Origin: Albugo candida
Lineage: Eukaryota > Oomycota > Peronosporomycetes > Albuginales
Assembly: GCA_040437565.1 (NCBI GenBank)
Contig: JBDOQK010000053.1
Location: forward strand, 186,001-250,000
Length of the DNA: 64,000 bases
Direction: 5' to 3'
Shown: one piece after another, positions 8,908-20,762 of the stretch
How the letters are laid out: every line of letters begins with the position of its first letter
Numbering within the stretch: position 1 is the stretch's first letter
The notes under the pieces: model-generated
Told to the model about the DNA's origin: nothing
Databases searched by the model: none
Seen by the model: only the letters and a program-made list of their open reading frames with translations
Made by a program: the position numbers and the translations under genes

Positions 8908-10226
8908 ATGACTAAACGCCGGAACGAATCGAGTCAGATTCGACGAGAAGATTATGAAGCACAGGAACTCGATGAGACTATGACAATTGCTGAAAAAGGC
9001 TTTGAGAAGGCTTCCGATGACCTCATCCGTCAGCGACGCATTGTAAAAGCGCGCAGTATGCGGCAAACAACCGCTCCTTCGAGCTCTACAAATGCACTAA
9101 ACTCATCACTTCGTACCAATCCTTTTGCCAATTTTCGAGGTTTAGTCGCTGCAAATAAATCACTGGAAAACGCGCAAACAACAAACTCAATTGGTGTAAC
9201 GTACAGCGACGAAATAAAGAAATTGAATGAGGAATTCGTTCGGTTTATCGATACGCAGAGAATCGAACATCCCAATGTTTCATGGGAAAAAGCGATTCAG
9301 GTCTGGTGACAGCTTCTGTGTAGGGATACAGTCACTGACGTGTGAATGTAAAAGGAATACTTGGAGCATGCGACTGCGATCAAAGCGAACTGTACATCAG
9401 TCGAAGAGAATGCTTCCACAAGACCCCAACCAAACAGCAATTTGATGCGGCAAATAGGTCCAAAAAAAGAGGAGAAAGCGATATGCTCATTCGGTAAGCC
9501 ATTGGATGCACAACAGCCCAAATTCAATCCATTTGGAGTCACATCGCCGGCTTTGAGCTCATTCGATAAAAGCCCCAAAGCACAAAGTGATAAGAAAGCG
9601 ATTGAGTCAGTAAATACTTTGAAATTCGGGTCGACAGCATTTGGCGTTCAAACAGCAGTTCCCAACTTTCTTCATTGCGCAAAGAAAGAGGACACACCCG
9701 TGACGAATGTGGCAGACGATGATGATGAAAATATCGGACGTGAAGAAGCCACAGTGATACTAAAGGTATCTGATGCATTTCTCAATCTCATTACCTCACT
9801 CATTCTTTTGTGAATGACTCAGTCGGAGAGTGCGGACGATAATTGCGTCTTTGAGGCGGACAAAAGCAAGCTGTACGAGTTCAAAAAAGATGAAAGTCGA
9901 TGGGCTGACAAAGGTACCAATGCTCTGCAAGTTTTGACGAGTAAGGCCAATGGAGCAGCGAGGTACGTCGCAGTTGTCGCAAGCGTCTAATCTCATACTC
10001 TCTTTCGAATAGGATTCTGATCCGAAATCAAATCGGAACAATAGTTCTCAATGCAGCTCTTTACAAAGGGATCAAAATCACGCCTCATCAAATGAATGGG
10101 AAAAAGACCGGCGTTTTGGTTTTGCTACAAGCCGAAAATGAATCCATGACGCAATTTCTCATCAAAGTAAGCACAAACAAAGTAGACGATCTGATCAGCG
10201 CATTGGAGGAAGCGCGTCCAAATTAG
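8908..10226 (+). CDS. NUP50: NUP50/Nup2-like nucleoporin with C-terminal Ran-binding domain
   Basis: Mobile nuclear-basket nucleoporin that helps disassemble importin-alpha/cargo complexes and binds RanGTP. Four exons: 8908-9300, 9355-9765, 9823-9962 and 10013-10226; introns are 54, 57 and 50 nt; 385 residues. The basic N terminus starts TKRRNESSQIRREDYE and continues AEKGFEKASDDLIRQRRIVK, the usual Nup50 opening with its bipartite-type basic stretch. A low-complexity middle carries FG-like phrases (FGKPL, NPFGV, KFGSTAFGV). The C-terminal RanBD1 shows VFEADKSKLYEF, RWADKGTNALQVL and, across the last splice, ARILIRNQIGTIVLNAAL. Only 34 bp separate the SCO1 stop from this ATG, in the same direction. 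A truncated copy of its start lies before the gap. Confidence 0.93.
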
Positions 10227-10458
10227 ATCTCGGCTGTATGTAGATCGTATCTCTGCTAATTTGTCGAAATCAACAGTTTGTTCTTGTCGACAGTCAGTGT
10301 GAAGCATACGCTGGAGCCTTGAGCCAAATTTGCAAGAAAGAGTCCTACCCAAGCACCGTTTTCATTTCTGTGACTATCATTACGCAATTTCGCTCGACGA
10401 CGGCACATTGCTGTTCCAAACTCGAAACCGCACATTTCTTCGCCAGTGCTCTTCCTAT

Positions 10459-11462
10459 TCAAAGTTGTCGCATTTTGGCAAGCATACTCACTTCAGCGAG
10501 TGAATGTCCCGTTTTCATAGCGAATTCTTCGGCTGTTTCGTGTTTGGATAACGCGTTGAATGTTGCTGGAATTACAGTGTACGGATTTCGAGATCCATGA
10601 CATTTCGAGACAACATCAGTGATACCAAAACAGTCCAACACACACGCAACGACATCACTGACAACATTTCCTCTTCCTTCCGTCGCTATACATTCAGAAA
10701 CCGTCAATGTATCGATAGACGACGCTGTACAATCCGTAGACACTCACATGGTCGGATAAATAATGTGCAACTATTCCATTTCCCATCGACCTGATGATAC
10801 AAAGTACGATTATCGAATCGATCCACATACGTAAATCGATTAATTGCAGTCATCGTAGCGCGCTCAATCGCATCGGGAACAGAAGCTCCTTTCCCCATTG
10901 CATACCCAGCAGCTCCACGTCGATTTCCAACAACAACCATTGCTCGAAAACTCAATCGATTTTCCAACGGCATCACTTTTTGAACCTGATCCATGTGCAC
11001 AATCTGACGCAAATACCCGAGTCGTTCCAAATTGAAGCTTGCGACTTGTGTGTCCTGATCGAATTCCATATCGTCCGCGTCCTCGTCCAATTCGAGCTGA
11101 TCTTGCAGTAAGTGGACATCTGGAGGCAGTATTTGGCCTTCAATAACGGGCTCCCCCACAGAGATATGCTGCTTTTTAAACTCATTCAATAAATGTCGAC
11201 GTAATCTGCCTTTATCTTCGGGCTTGACGGCCATGTATCGATTTTTTTTGGCTGCTTTTGGCATTGTTTGACGTCGAGGCATGGAATCCTTACGCTCATC
11301 ATAAAGAAGATTATTGTACGATTCATCGCCCTCTTGAGTGTCCATTTCATCGTCATCGTCGAATCCATACGAGGAAAAATGTCGCTGAACATTTGCTGGA
11401 GAAAAATAAGCTGCAGAAGGTCGATTTTTCAAGGCGATTTGTGACACCAATTTGCGGAGCAT
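10459..11462 (-). CDS. MRPS5: Mitochondrial small ribosomal subunit protein uS5m
   Basis: Mitoribosomal protein of the decoding-centre side of the small subunit. Exon 1 is 11462-10748, followed by a 62-nt intron (GTGAGT donor, TATAG acceptor) and an exon starting at 10685. N-terminal presequence and linker precede the S5 N domain (FRAMVVVGNRRGAAGYAMGKG, then ATMTAINRF). Across the splice the C domain reads LFIRPSTEGRGNVVSDVV and then KCHGSRNPYTVIPATFNAL, matching the bacterial S5 RPAPPGTGL...SRNP pattern without a gap. The 3' end is uncertain: reading on gives a stop at 10459 (313 residues), while a GTGAGTATG donor after HSLAE would allow a further 37-nt intron and a longer tail. It diverges from AP-3 delta, 125 bp apart. 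Confidence 0.9.
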
Positions 11463-11587
11463 TTTGTGCGTAAAATGACTGGATGCTTGTAACTTGGTAT
11501 CATGTCGACGATAACGTGTTATATGACATCATTAAAGTATCCAGAATTCATACAAATATCGTCGATTTTTTCTCCGTTTCTTGCAAA

Positions 11588-14532
11588 ATGTTTGAGAAGA
11601 ATTTGCAAGATCTAGTCAAAGGGATTCGTTCGACAAAACTCGATATCAATATCTACATATCCCAATGCATCCAATCGATAAAAACAGAGCTCAAATCCAC
11701 CGATCCGTTCATCAAGTCGCAAGCCATTCGCAAATTAACTTATCTGAATATGTTGGGTTACGATATGGCATGGGCTTCTTTTTACATCGTCGAAGTCATG
11801 AGTTACGAGCGATTTAGTCACAAACGAATTGGGTACACTGCTGCATGTCAAAGCTTTCGTCAGGATACCGAAGTTGTGTTACTTTGCACAAATTTGCTAA
11901 AAAAAGAGCTCAAAAGCAGGAACGAGTACGAAATTGGTTTAGCGATTAACGCGATCTCCAATATCGTTACAAACGATTTGGCTCGGGATCTTTTATCAGA
12001 TATAATCGAATTGATGTACTCGCCTCATTGTTATGTGCGTAAGAAAGCGACGCTCGTTCTGTACAAATTGTATCTTCGATACCCACAGGGACTTCGACTG
12101 ACATTCGATCAGCTGAAGAAACAGATTGAGGATACAGAAATATCAGTTATTTCGTGCGCTGTGAATGTTATCTGCGAATTAGCAAACAAAAAGCCCAAAA
12201 ATTACTTGGGATTAGTGCCCGTCTTTTTCCAACTATTGACATCCTGCTCCAATAATTGGATGTTGATCAAAGTAGTCAAATTACTGGCATCGTTAGTGCC
12301 TGAAGAACCACGACTTGCGAGGAAACTACTCGATCCATTAGCCACGATAATCCAGAATACTCCAGCCAAATCGTTGCTCTATGAGTGCATCCATACTGTG
12401 ACTGTGGCTCTTTTGTATACCAAGAAACAAGATGGAGGACAGCCTCGTAATGTAGTTGCGATTGTGAAGCTGTGTAATGATCATTTGAGAAGATATATTG
12501 AAGATCAGGATCAGAATTTGCGGTATTTAGGACTTGTGGGTCTGACCAATTTGATGCAATCACATCCGTATGTCATAACAGAGCATCAAGGTATCATCAT
12601 TGAATGCCTGAATGTCGATGATGTGACGATACGAATGCGTGCATTGGAGCTACTAGCAAGGATGATTGATGCATCCAACGCGGTGCACATTATCAAAGAG
12701 TTGTTGCGTCAGACATTTATAGCCGATGGAATGTATCGTCACGAACTGATCACTCGGATTTTGTACGTTTGTGGTGCCAACAAATATGAAAATATCCATG
12801 ATTTTGAGTGGTATATCGATGTTTTGGTTCAATTAGCTCGGATTCCGAGCACATTTTCTCAGACCGTCGATATGAATGTGCAAAGTGGGAGGGATGCACG
12901 ATATGATCGAGCAAGTGACAAGCCAAGTAAAAGTGTGGGTGCTGGTACGTATGAAGATATCAAGCAACGCTCTCATGGTTTCGAAGTTGCTCGACAGCTC
13001 ATCGATATTGCTGTACGTGTGGTCAGCGTGCGAAATGTGATAGTGGAAAATATGATCGCACTATTATTGGAAAATCAAGCTTGTACGGGTCCCAATGTCA
13101 GCACACTTTGCGAGGTGTATTTTGCAGCAGCTTGGATTACTGGCGAGTATCTGATGGAATATCTCGAAGAAAATGAACATGATGACGTCGAGGATGAAAG
13201 TGACGATGAGACAGAAACAGTTGATGAGAAACTGCATAAGATATACGACCTGGCCGAGGAATTCCTACGATCCAAAACAACCGATCTACCGTCCAATGTA
13301 CAGAGTGTGTACCTGCAAACCTTGCTGAAATTCGTGATGGCTTTTACAGAGCACGCGGAACAACAGGAGACCGAGCGATTGGCTGCTCTCATACTCAAAA
13401 GAATTTCTCCGTTTCTGAGCAGCGAGCACATTGAGGTACAAGAACGTGCAGTATGCTTACAGCAAATTCTCTTCTCTTTCGGTATGGGTTTGGAAGCTAT
13501 TTCTCCTGAAGCACGAGCTTCCTTTGTATTCGATCGAAAGGGAATCCTTCCAGACTCTTCGAAACGAGCACAGCTTTTGGCTTCTTTCTTTGCGGAACGA
13601 TTAGCTCCTGTGGGGATGAAGGCTCAACGTAAAGTACCACTTCCTGAAACATTGGATCTCGATCGACCTTTGAATGAGAAAGAAGCTTCCTTTCTGGTGT
13701 CTGGTGGTGATATATCGTATTCTAATGATGATGATTTGGATGTTTCATTTGCTCAGCCGAAAAGCATAAGTATGGAAAGAGAACACAGGCGTCACAACTA
13801 TGCAAAGCCTTGTTCTTCCGATGAGATTTCCAGCTCCGAATCCGAAATTGAAGTCCCCCAAAAAGCTAAGAAATCACAGAAAACTCGCACCAAAGATCCT
13901 TTTTATCTCTCGAGCGCCGTAAGGGAAATGGAGCTCCAAACTTCAACTGAATTTATTGATATGAAACAGGTTTTTAAAAAACATTCAAAGGTCTGTTTGT
14001 ACCTGTTAATGCGTACATTTGATCGATTTTTCTGATTTTGGCTGTGTAGAAATCAAGGAAAGCGAGTCGTGCAGTATTGGAAAATGAGGTTATGCCTGAA
14101 GGAGCTTCTTCGAGTGAAGAAGACCGACCGAATTCAACACGTCGTACAAAGTCATTTTTTGGAGAGCAAGAAACCGATTTGGCAGCTATCGATCTGACTA
14201 TTTCAGCGCTGAAAATGGACGACGGACGTGCTCGTGACACTTTTGCAGCTGAGAAACCCAAAAGAGTCCGAAATCTTAATTTTAGAGAAAGAAAAAAGCG
14301 CGAGAAAAACGACAAGAAAACGAACAAATCGACTGTCAAAGCGCGCATTGTCGACGAGGACCATCATTCTTTGGACAAAAATGCTCAAGTCTTAGAGAAA
14401 AGCAAAGGTAGGAAAAAGAAAGCGAGCAAGTCATCAGGCAAGCGGAAAGAGCCGAAAAGGAGCGCTGGAAATAAGTCGTCTTCTCATCCCACTGCATCTT
14501 CAACGATAGATAATTCCTTATTACTGTTTTGA
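11588..14532 (+). CDS. AP3D1: AP-3 adaptor complex subunit delta
   Basis: Large subunit of the AP-3 coat, which sorts membrane proteins from endosomes or Golgi to vacuole/lysosome-type organelles. Exons 11588-13990 and 14050-14532 flank a 59-nt intron; 961 residues. I place the start at Met 11588 because MFEKNLQDLVKGIRSTK matches the conserved beginning of delta adaptins; an in-frame ATG at 11483 would add 35 unrelated residues. The adaptin N domain is clear: KLTYLNMLGYDMAWASFYIV, ISNIVTNDLARDL and YSPHCYVRKKATLVLYKLY. The C-terminal third is a charged hinge with Lys/Arg-rich clusters, and no ear domain is evident. The stop is 21 bp from the convergent LSM7 stop. Confidence 0.95.
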
Positions 14533-14553
14533 ACAATTGATTGCCAATTACTA

Positions 14554-14913
14554 TCACTCGTCCTGCTGAATGAATGGATTCGCAATTTCTTCTGTTCCAT
14601 CGACCGGACTGATGAGCATCACAGTCGTTCCGCGACATACCACTAAGCCGATAGAGCGCGTTTTGTCGCTAAGGCGGTAGGAGTCATTTTCCTCTCTCAA
14701 GTATTCGGTACATTCGTCCAACACGAGATTGACGAGTTGATCGTAGCCTTTGAGAGTTCCATGCACTTGACGTCCACCGCGAAATTTCACACAAACTGAA
14801 TGATCAATGTACTTATCCAGATCGAGGATGTTTTCCTTTCTACCAATGGACACTGCTGCGTTATTTCCCCCTGTTTTATGCGCGTTTGGAGCTGCTTGCG
14901 TGTTGGATGCCAT
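14554..14913 (-). CDS. LSM7: U6 snRNA-associated Sm-like protein LSm7
   Basis: Member of the LSm2-8 ring on U6 snRNA and the cytoplasmic LSm1-7 mRNA-decay ring. Single-exon gene of 119 residues. The Sm1 motif is seen in ILDLDKYIDHSVCVKFRGGR followed by QVHGTLKGYDQLVNLVLDEC, and the Sm2 motif in RSIGLVVCRGTTVMLISP. These are LSm7 signatures, especially GYDQLVNLVLD and CRGT, and the approximately 20-residue N-terminal extension of Ala, Asn and Gly also fits. It shares the minus strand with IFT52, whose stop lies 91 bp upstream of its start. Confidence 0.96.
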   Translation of the reverse strand: MASNTQAAPNAHKTGGNNAAVSIGRKENILDLDKYIDHSVCVKFRGGRQVHGTLKGYDQLVNLVLDECTEYLREENDSYRLSDKTRSIGLVVCRGTTVMLISPVDGTEEIANPFIQQDE

Positions 14914-15004
14914 TGCTGATGCGCTATATTCGTACGGAGATTGGTCAAATATCCATGAGTACCTGTATTTAAACCAATCATGGAGTCAACGATCGATATT
15001 CTAT

Positions 15005-16694
15005 TCAATCTCTGTTTGCATCTTCGTTCCTACGAGCACTATCGGCGAATACGAGCCCTTCTTTCGGGAGATCATTAGATATACCGGATGCAAACTGCAC
15101 CGCCGCTTCATTTTCATGGTTCATTTTCTTGAATTTTACAATTTTGGTGAAAATGAATTCCAGCACGTGTTTTGCATCGGAGCATTCAGGCTCTAATTTT
15201 GGCAAAATTCCTAAAATGTCAGCAGCTTCCTTGATGTAATACTCCAAATCGTCGTCAGAGCATTTGTTTGTTAGCTGAGCCAATCGCAAATGCTGGCTAG
15301 CGAAATGTTCGTCCAAATCGAACTGATCTAATGCTGGAAATGGAAGCTCTCGAAGAATTGGATTGAACACTGCAGGCTTCAATGCTGGGAGAGGCAATTC
15401 AAACTGGCGGTCGTCAGAACGAGCGCAGAAATATTAAATTTTGGTACAACGAGTTGTAAAAAATGAACGATACCTGCGGGGAAATGAGCGATAATGGCTC
15501 TTTTTTGATACCAAGCTCGGAGTAGAGTGATACAGCTTGTGAAATGAGGGACGTATCAAATTTGAAAAGGCTTGAATCAAACAGTTGTGTGAAATCTTTG
15601 GGTAGATCTTCACTTTCTTGCATGCACGATCGAAGTCTCTCACTGAGCGCCTGCGTATCGGGTAAGCGATTATAATCATAGATGTCTGGGTCTTCTGCAT
15701 CGACTGGATCCAATTGAATGGATGCGTCTCCAAGTAACCATCGGAAAATGATCTCCTGGAGCTTACTATTCTCTTCCTTGTCTATCCATTCATCTGTAAA
15801 GCACTGACCAGATCCCATTACCATCAGGCGGCCAGATTGTACTGCTGAACTCGGGGCCGATACACTCCCTTCTTGCCATACAGCTGCAATTGCACGGTTT
15901 ACTGGAAATGAAATAAAGCCTGTAGATAGAATTGGAGCGGATGGCTTCTTCACGTTTAGTGTCGCACCATAAGGGTACACGAATGTAAGCCCTCTCTGAT
16001 CTCTCTCAAACGTTTGTGGTGGCTTGTTAGGGCCACTTCCACTGGTTTCTGGAGCTACTTCTTTCTTTCCCGACATTACACAAGCCTGCGCACATACAGA
16101 GATTGTACCTAACACGCTTGGATACTGCAATTTACGCGCTGGTTGCTTACCGCTCGAGCTATTTCCCTGTTTATCACTCCGTTTGAGATCAAAACCTCTT
16201 TCGGATGATGATATTTATGATACACAGTGCGTATGACAGAATCCGAATTGATGGAAATGCCATAACTATCAGTAAAGTGGCAGACACATGAGATTCTAAA
16301 GGAATGATTGGGAACAAATTGCTCACTCTTTAAGCCAAATATTGAGATTTGTGTCGAATTTCTGCTCTCCGCCTTCCCCCAGCATCAATAAGACACTTCC
16401 ACCAGAGTGTATGTACTCCTTAAGTGTCGAGAATTCTGTCGAACTGAAGCGCTCGCGGATACCGGCAAACACAATTACAGTCGCATGCTGAATTCGATCG
16501 CTGCTGAGATCCGTTTTGTTTGTTTCGATCTTACACGTTGATCGCAATTGACGTGCAAGTTTTTTGTATCCACTTGACGGGTGAAATAATTCTTTCTTTG
16601 AAGCATCGAATAGAATCAAATTTGGTGCTCTGACTGTGTCCAAAATTTGAGATGTCTCGCGCTGTGTGGTAGACCGACTTTGACGATCATTCAT
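15005..16694 (-). CDS. IFT52: Intraflagellar transport protein 52
   Basis: Core subunit of the IFT-B complex that builds and maintains flagella. Four exons: 16694-16327, 16265-16151, 16085-15474 and 15403-15005; introns 61, 65 and 70 nt; 497 residues. The N-terminal GIFT domain contains LFDASKKELFHPSSGYKKLA and LMLGEGGEQKFDTNLN. Exon 2 gives YGISINSDSVIRTVYHKYHH. Exon 3 gives GLTFVYPYGATLNVKKPSAP, then DKEENSKLQEIIFRWLLG. Exon 4 gives the hallmark ELPLPALKPAVFNPILRELP and AQLTNKCSDDDLEYYI, which in the family binds IFT partners. All key landmarks are present without a frame break, so the gene looks functional and implies a flagellated zoospore stage. Confidence 0.96.
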
Positions 16695-17176
16695 AGATTC
16701 TACAGTGCCAATTTGTTTCCTTACTGGTAATCACAGCAACAAACAAGAGTCTTGAATGATTAATTTCAAGATAATTACGCAAATCGTCTTCCCGATCTTG
16801 AAGAGGCGTACACGATAGCAATCATAAATTTACTAAAGCGAGCACTAAGCGCTCTGACGCCTTCGAATATTATACGTCGGTAGCACTCATATGCTCTGAC
16901 GCATCCGTGTGGCCCAATGGAGCTTAGCAGTGTGATACCTCACCCGACACTGAAACAAATGCGATTTCTTGAAGAATCATTGGCGCTGTCGCCGACAAAG
17001 GGGTCAGAAGCTATAGGAAGTAGTAAATGCGGCGCTGTAGTGTCAAAGTAAGAAATCAGACATGTCAGACGGCTTTTCAAGACGATGAGAATTGAAATCA
17101 ACATGCAAAAATGAACTTTTTATGATATGGGGTTTTCAAGTAGAGTATCAAAAACGTGCATGTGCTTCAAAATGGG
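16695..17176. other. Intergenic stretch upstream of IFT52
   Basis: About 480 bp between the IFT52 start and the stop of the four-TM gene. No reading frame with coding character, no repeat shared with the rest of the window and no tRNA-like fold seen. It presumably holds the IFT52 promoter. Confidence 0.5.
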
Positions 17177-17806
17177 TCATAGAGTAGCTCCTGGACCAGT
17201 ATATGTCTTGGGGGTGAGAGTCTCTAGATAGGCATTCGTTGGACGAGCATTTCCTTCCATTGTGTCTCTCTCTGCTTCAGCTGACAGCCAGTCATTATAT
17301 CCCTTATAGCTCGTCCAAGTGGAGCCACCAAAGGAAAAGAATAGGAAAAATACCAATGCAACAGCACCTTTGATAACGCCACATCGAATAAATCCTTCAT
17401 AATCATCGCAATGACTCACGTACGACGAGGAGGCGAGAGTGATACCAGTGATGAGATAAATGAATGTCATTGCGCCATCGGTGTATACCGTATACTTTGG
17501 TGCGATCGGATTAGGACGTCGAGAGATTTCCACGAATGTGAGATACCATGAGCTCGAGATTAATGACGTGTACAGTAATACAACGGCGAAACCAGAGGTA
17601 CTGCTTCCCAATGAAGCTTTTTGGTTGCTGTTGCCGAGTGTTTGCGATGGGAATGATGCAGCCAATAGCAAAATGGCTACCATGCTGAGTATGGCTTGAG
17701 ATCCACGTAAGACGATTCGTGCAGGAGAAAGTGAGTCACTTTCATCGGAACCGCGGCCTAATATCTCAAACATTGTCTTCTTTCTCTTTTGTTTCTGAAC
17801 TGACAA
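17177..17806 (-). CDS. Predicted four-transmembrane (MARVEL-like topology) protein
   Basis: Single exon, 209 residues. A Lys/Arg-rich cytoplasmic start is followed by four hydrophobic helices: around residues 36-52 (AILSMVAILLLAASF), 73-93 (FAVVLLYTSLISSSWYLTFV), 110-127 (GAMTFIYLITGITLASSS) and 143-160 (VIKGAVALVFFLFFSFGG). A Cys pair (HCDD, RCGV) lies in the loop between helices three and four. The topology and short charged tails resemble MARVEL-type membrane proteins, but no signature motif settles this. The tail ends TYTGPGATL. The upstream region (17807-18179) is 373 bp without a gene. Confidence 0.78.
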   Translation of the reverse strand: MSVQKQKRKKTMFEILGRGSDESDSLSPARIVLRGSQAILSMVAILLLAASFPSQTLGNSNQKASLGSSTSGFAVVLLYTSLISSSWYLTFVEISRRPNPIAPKYTVYTDGAMTFIYLITGITLASSSYVSHCDDYEGFIRCGVIKGAVALVFFLFFSFGGSTWTSYKGYNDWLSAEAERDTMEGNARPTNAYLETLTPKTYTGPGATL

Positions 17807-18179
17807 GCTGGCTAATGGCCTCTCTTGGTCCCACTTTTATAGAAAATGACTTCCATAGAGTATGTTCCGTATAGGTTTTGTCGAGTGTAATGCACGTAAG
17901 TATACATGTATACATATTTACGGTCGGGCATCTGGAAACTATAACGCAGTGTAGTATACACGTGCATAGATGGCGTAGATGACCGGCGATCTAATTTCTG
18001 GTCTTGCAGAGGGTCTTATGACTCACTTTATGTAGACTGTGCTCACATAAGTTGCGGGTGTCTTTACCAAATCTGGAAACTCCAAAGGTCGTAAAGGATC
18101 AACTGGCAGTTGTACACGGCAAAACCCGTCCGTAGAATCGGTGGTAACGTGTATACTTGGTAGAATTCTCTCTTTTTGA
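17807..18179. other. Divergent intergenic region
   Basis: 373 bp between two divergent genes. Contains alternating T/A-rich runs such as GTATACATGTATACATATT near 17901, but no gene or recognised control element. Probably holds both promoters. Confidence 0.45.
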
Positions 18180-19123
18180 GTGTGCAACATGACGGAAATC
18201 AAAGAGAGTCTGATTTTGGAAGAAGAAGAAGAAATCTATTACAACAAACTGATTGAGATATATGGAGAAGACAGTTTGACGGACGATTGTAGAAGGCGGT
18301 TAGTGTACGCTTTCAGGCACGAATGCGATCGAACAAAGCGAATGGAAGTTATCTGTAAGGAAGCCAAGCAAATTTTAGAATGGCGGGCAAAATTCGAAAT
18401 GGACACCATCTTACAGCGTACATTACCCCACAGTGATTTATTTCAAGCTTGCTGGCCTTCGTACTTTTATGGAGAAGACATTGATGGACACGTGATCACT
18501 GTGGATATTTTACAAGATATCAAAGTGGAAATTTTCCAACAGAATTTGACACATTTGGATCAGTTATTAGCTCTTCGAGCGCAATTCATGGAGCGACTTC
18601 AGTGGGAAAAGAATGCGATATCGATACGACGAGGTGTGCGCGTAACTAAACATATATCGCTTGTGGATATTAACGGATTTGGCTTAAAGTATATCTCACC
18701 ATCATTCCTGAGCTATATGAAACCGATATTTGAGATCGGTCAGACGTATTATCCGGAAACTTTGCATTGTATGTACGTTATAAATGTGCCGTATATCTTT
18801 ACCAGTGCGTGGAAATTGATTTCAAGCTTTGTGAGTTCCGAAACAAGCCAGAAAATACATCTACTGGTACGGATGATGATGCTACTGCTACTGCTGTGAC
18901 GTTGATTCATTCCTTCTTCCCTTTCATGTAGAAAAATAAGGAGGAGTTTTTAAAAGTTGCAGAAAGCAATGGAATCGGCGTGGAAGCTATTCCCGTACAA
19001 TTTGGAGGAAGTCACCAAGGCCGAAAAGTAGACGACTCTTTCCAGCCTTCGGTACCCGATACTCCGTTGCCCATTGCGACCCGTCATTCCACATCTTGCG
19101 CAACCGAAACGGTGCAATCATAA
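18180..19123 (+). CDS. Sec14-like CRAL-TRIO lipid-transfer protein
   Basis: Exons 18180-18866 and 18932-19123 with a 65-nt intron; 292 residues if the first Met is used (a second Met lies three codons on). Proteins of this family bind and exchange phosphatidylinositol and other lipids. The order of features fits: an acidic helical N-terminal CRAL-TRIO-N part, PSYFYGEDIDGHVITVDIL, SLVDINGFGLKYISPSF, then YYPETLHCMYVINVPYIFTSAWKLISSF (the Sec14 YPET and INAP-type region), and across the splice QKIHLLKNKEEF followed by IPVQFGGS, equivalent to the LPxxYGG end of the lipid pocket. The tail after that is short and Ser/Thr-rich. It overlaps no other gene; NUP54 ends 167 bp away, convergent. Confidence 0.9.
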
Positions 19124-19289
19124 GTAATTGCTCAACATGCGCAGAGAGCTAAATATGCGAAGCACCGTTGAGCGGATTGTGGAAAAGACAATAAACTGAG
19201 TGTTACTTGAAAACATAACTCGATCTAAAAAGTATAATTGATGTCATTCCGAGCTTTCAGCGTCACGCAGCCAAACGGTGTATTTTGTG

Positions 19290-20762
19290 TCATCTACGCC
19301 ACATATCCTTCATGATTTTCAAGTCAGCGAAACCATCGTTCAGAATCGCCGTCAGATGTTCTAAACCTTGACGTTGTTTATCCAGAAACTGCGCTCATTA
19401 AAACGACGTTATAATGAGCAGACGAGTCAAAAGCACAAGTACCTGATAAACCCTTTTTAGATCTTCTGGCGATAGCGAAATTGACGTCGAAGATTCCGTC
19501 ATTTTAGTGTGTTGCTTGTGCAAGTGTCGTAAGGCCAAAATTTCCTCTACACGAGCCTTGTATTGCGCAGGAGCATCCAAAACTGCCTGTAGCTTTTGTA
19601 ATGCCACGCTAGATGCATCACACACATGACATTAGTATATGACTGCTACCTCTCGAGATTTTCACTGGCCTTACTGCAATTCGGCCTCTTCCTGCTGTAA
19701 AGGTTTTCCAAGATTCTGTAGAAATTCTAAATCTTTCATCACCTATACATTTGGTATCCAAATAAGACAAAGCGTCATAGAAGTCGAATGCGATAATCCG
19801 CGAACCTTTAAAAGCTTGTGAAACAAAGTCACATGTTGGCGTCGACAATTGTCTAATTTCCCTTCTGTAGCTCGACTTTTCTTCTCCATTAGTTCAACTT
19901 GTGTCGTCAGATCCGTAATATGCTGATTATATTTCCCAGCGTGATCTTGCTGCGCTTTGATTCGTTTCAGCAGATCCTGGAAGCCAATAATTGGGGCTGG
20001 GACGAGATGAATTGGATCAGGATTGTCCATCTCAGCCTGATTCCATAATCTCTCGCTAATGAATGGAGGACGATTGTACATATGCCTTTGGATAGGATCA
20101 ATTGTGTTGTACATAAGAAACTTGAATCGTGACTGGGAATTATCTTGGTAAGCTGCTTTGATTATATTCAATTGAGAAACAGCCGGATCAGCATTCACAA
20201 CAATAGGAGCGTTGCTTGCGTTAGATAGTATAGCGCTGTTCGAATTACTTTGGGCACCAAATCCCGAAAAGCTTCCGGCAAAAGGAGTCGAAGGCGATGG
20301 TTGTCCAAAAATCGACGGCTTTAAAGTCGAAGTAGTGCCCGAATTGAACGTAAACGCAGGCGTTGATGCTGTAGTGCTAGTCGACGATAAAGAAGGAGCA
20401 GAACCGAACTGAAATGAGGTACCCTGAGACTTTGATGCTTCGTTGCTTGTATCACCAAACGTAAAACCCGCGGTACTCGTCGCAGATGGGGCAGCCAATT
20501 GTGTGCCAAACGAAAAACCGCTTTGGCCACTCCCGAATGCATTGTTTGAGTTTGTATTTGACTGTGGGGTCGTACTTCCAAACGAGAATGGCGTGGACGT
20601 TGGTGCTGAAGTGGGGACAGCAGCTGGCGGATTACAGCCAAATTGAAAGGAATTCGAGCCAGAAGATGGAGCTGTGCTTGTAGAAGTTCCAAAATTGAAA
20701 GCGCCAGTTGGAGCAGAGGTCGAAGTGGATCCTTGGAATGATGTCCCGAAAGTGAAGGACAT
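19290..20762 (-). CDS. NUP54: Nucleoporin NUP54 (central channel FG nucleoporin)
   Basis: Subunit of the Nup62-Nup54-Nup58 channel complex. Exons 20762-19806, 19742-19675, 19608-19443 and 19388-19290; introns 63, 66 and 54 nt; 429 residues. The first about 190 residues are an FG-repeat domain, with many FNFG, FSFG, FQFG and FTFG units in Ser/Thr-rich spacers. Then follow FKFLMYNTID and RPPFISERLWNQAEMDNPDP, the NUP54-typical region before the coiled coil. The three small downstream exons encode the helical alpha domain, including ARVEEILALRH and EDLKRVYQ, and end with DKQRQGLEHLTAILNDGFAD. The joined frame matches the family to the very end, which supports every splice chosen. Confidence 0.94.

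Noticed and set aside
10686-10747. A 23-nt intron in uS5m (GTGAGT...TACAG)
   Set aside because: A 62-nt intron using the same donor and the TATAG acceptor at 10686 gives a gap-free match to the S5 family (RPSTEGRG), so the ultra-short version is unnecessary.
11483-11587. N-terminal extension of AP-3 delta from an upstream ATG
   Set aside because: The added 35 residues have no similarity to adaptins, whereas the Met at 11588 starts at the conserved FxKNLQDLVxGIR.
20212-20683. Plus-strand frames opposite the NUP54 FG repeats
   Set aside because: Low-complexity antisense shadows of Ser/Thr/FG coding sequence; no start context or domain.
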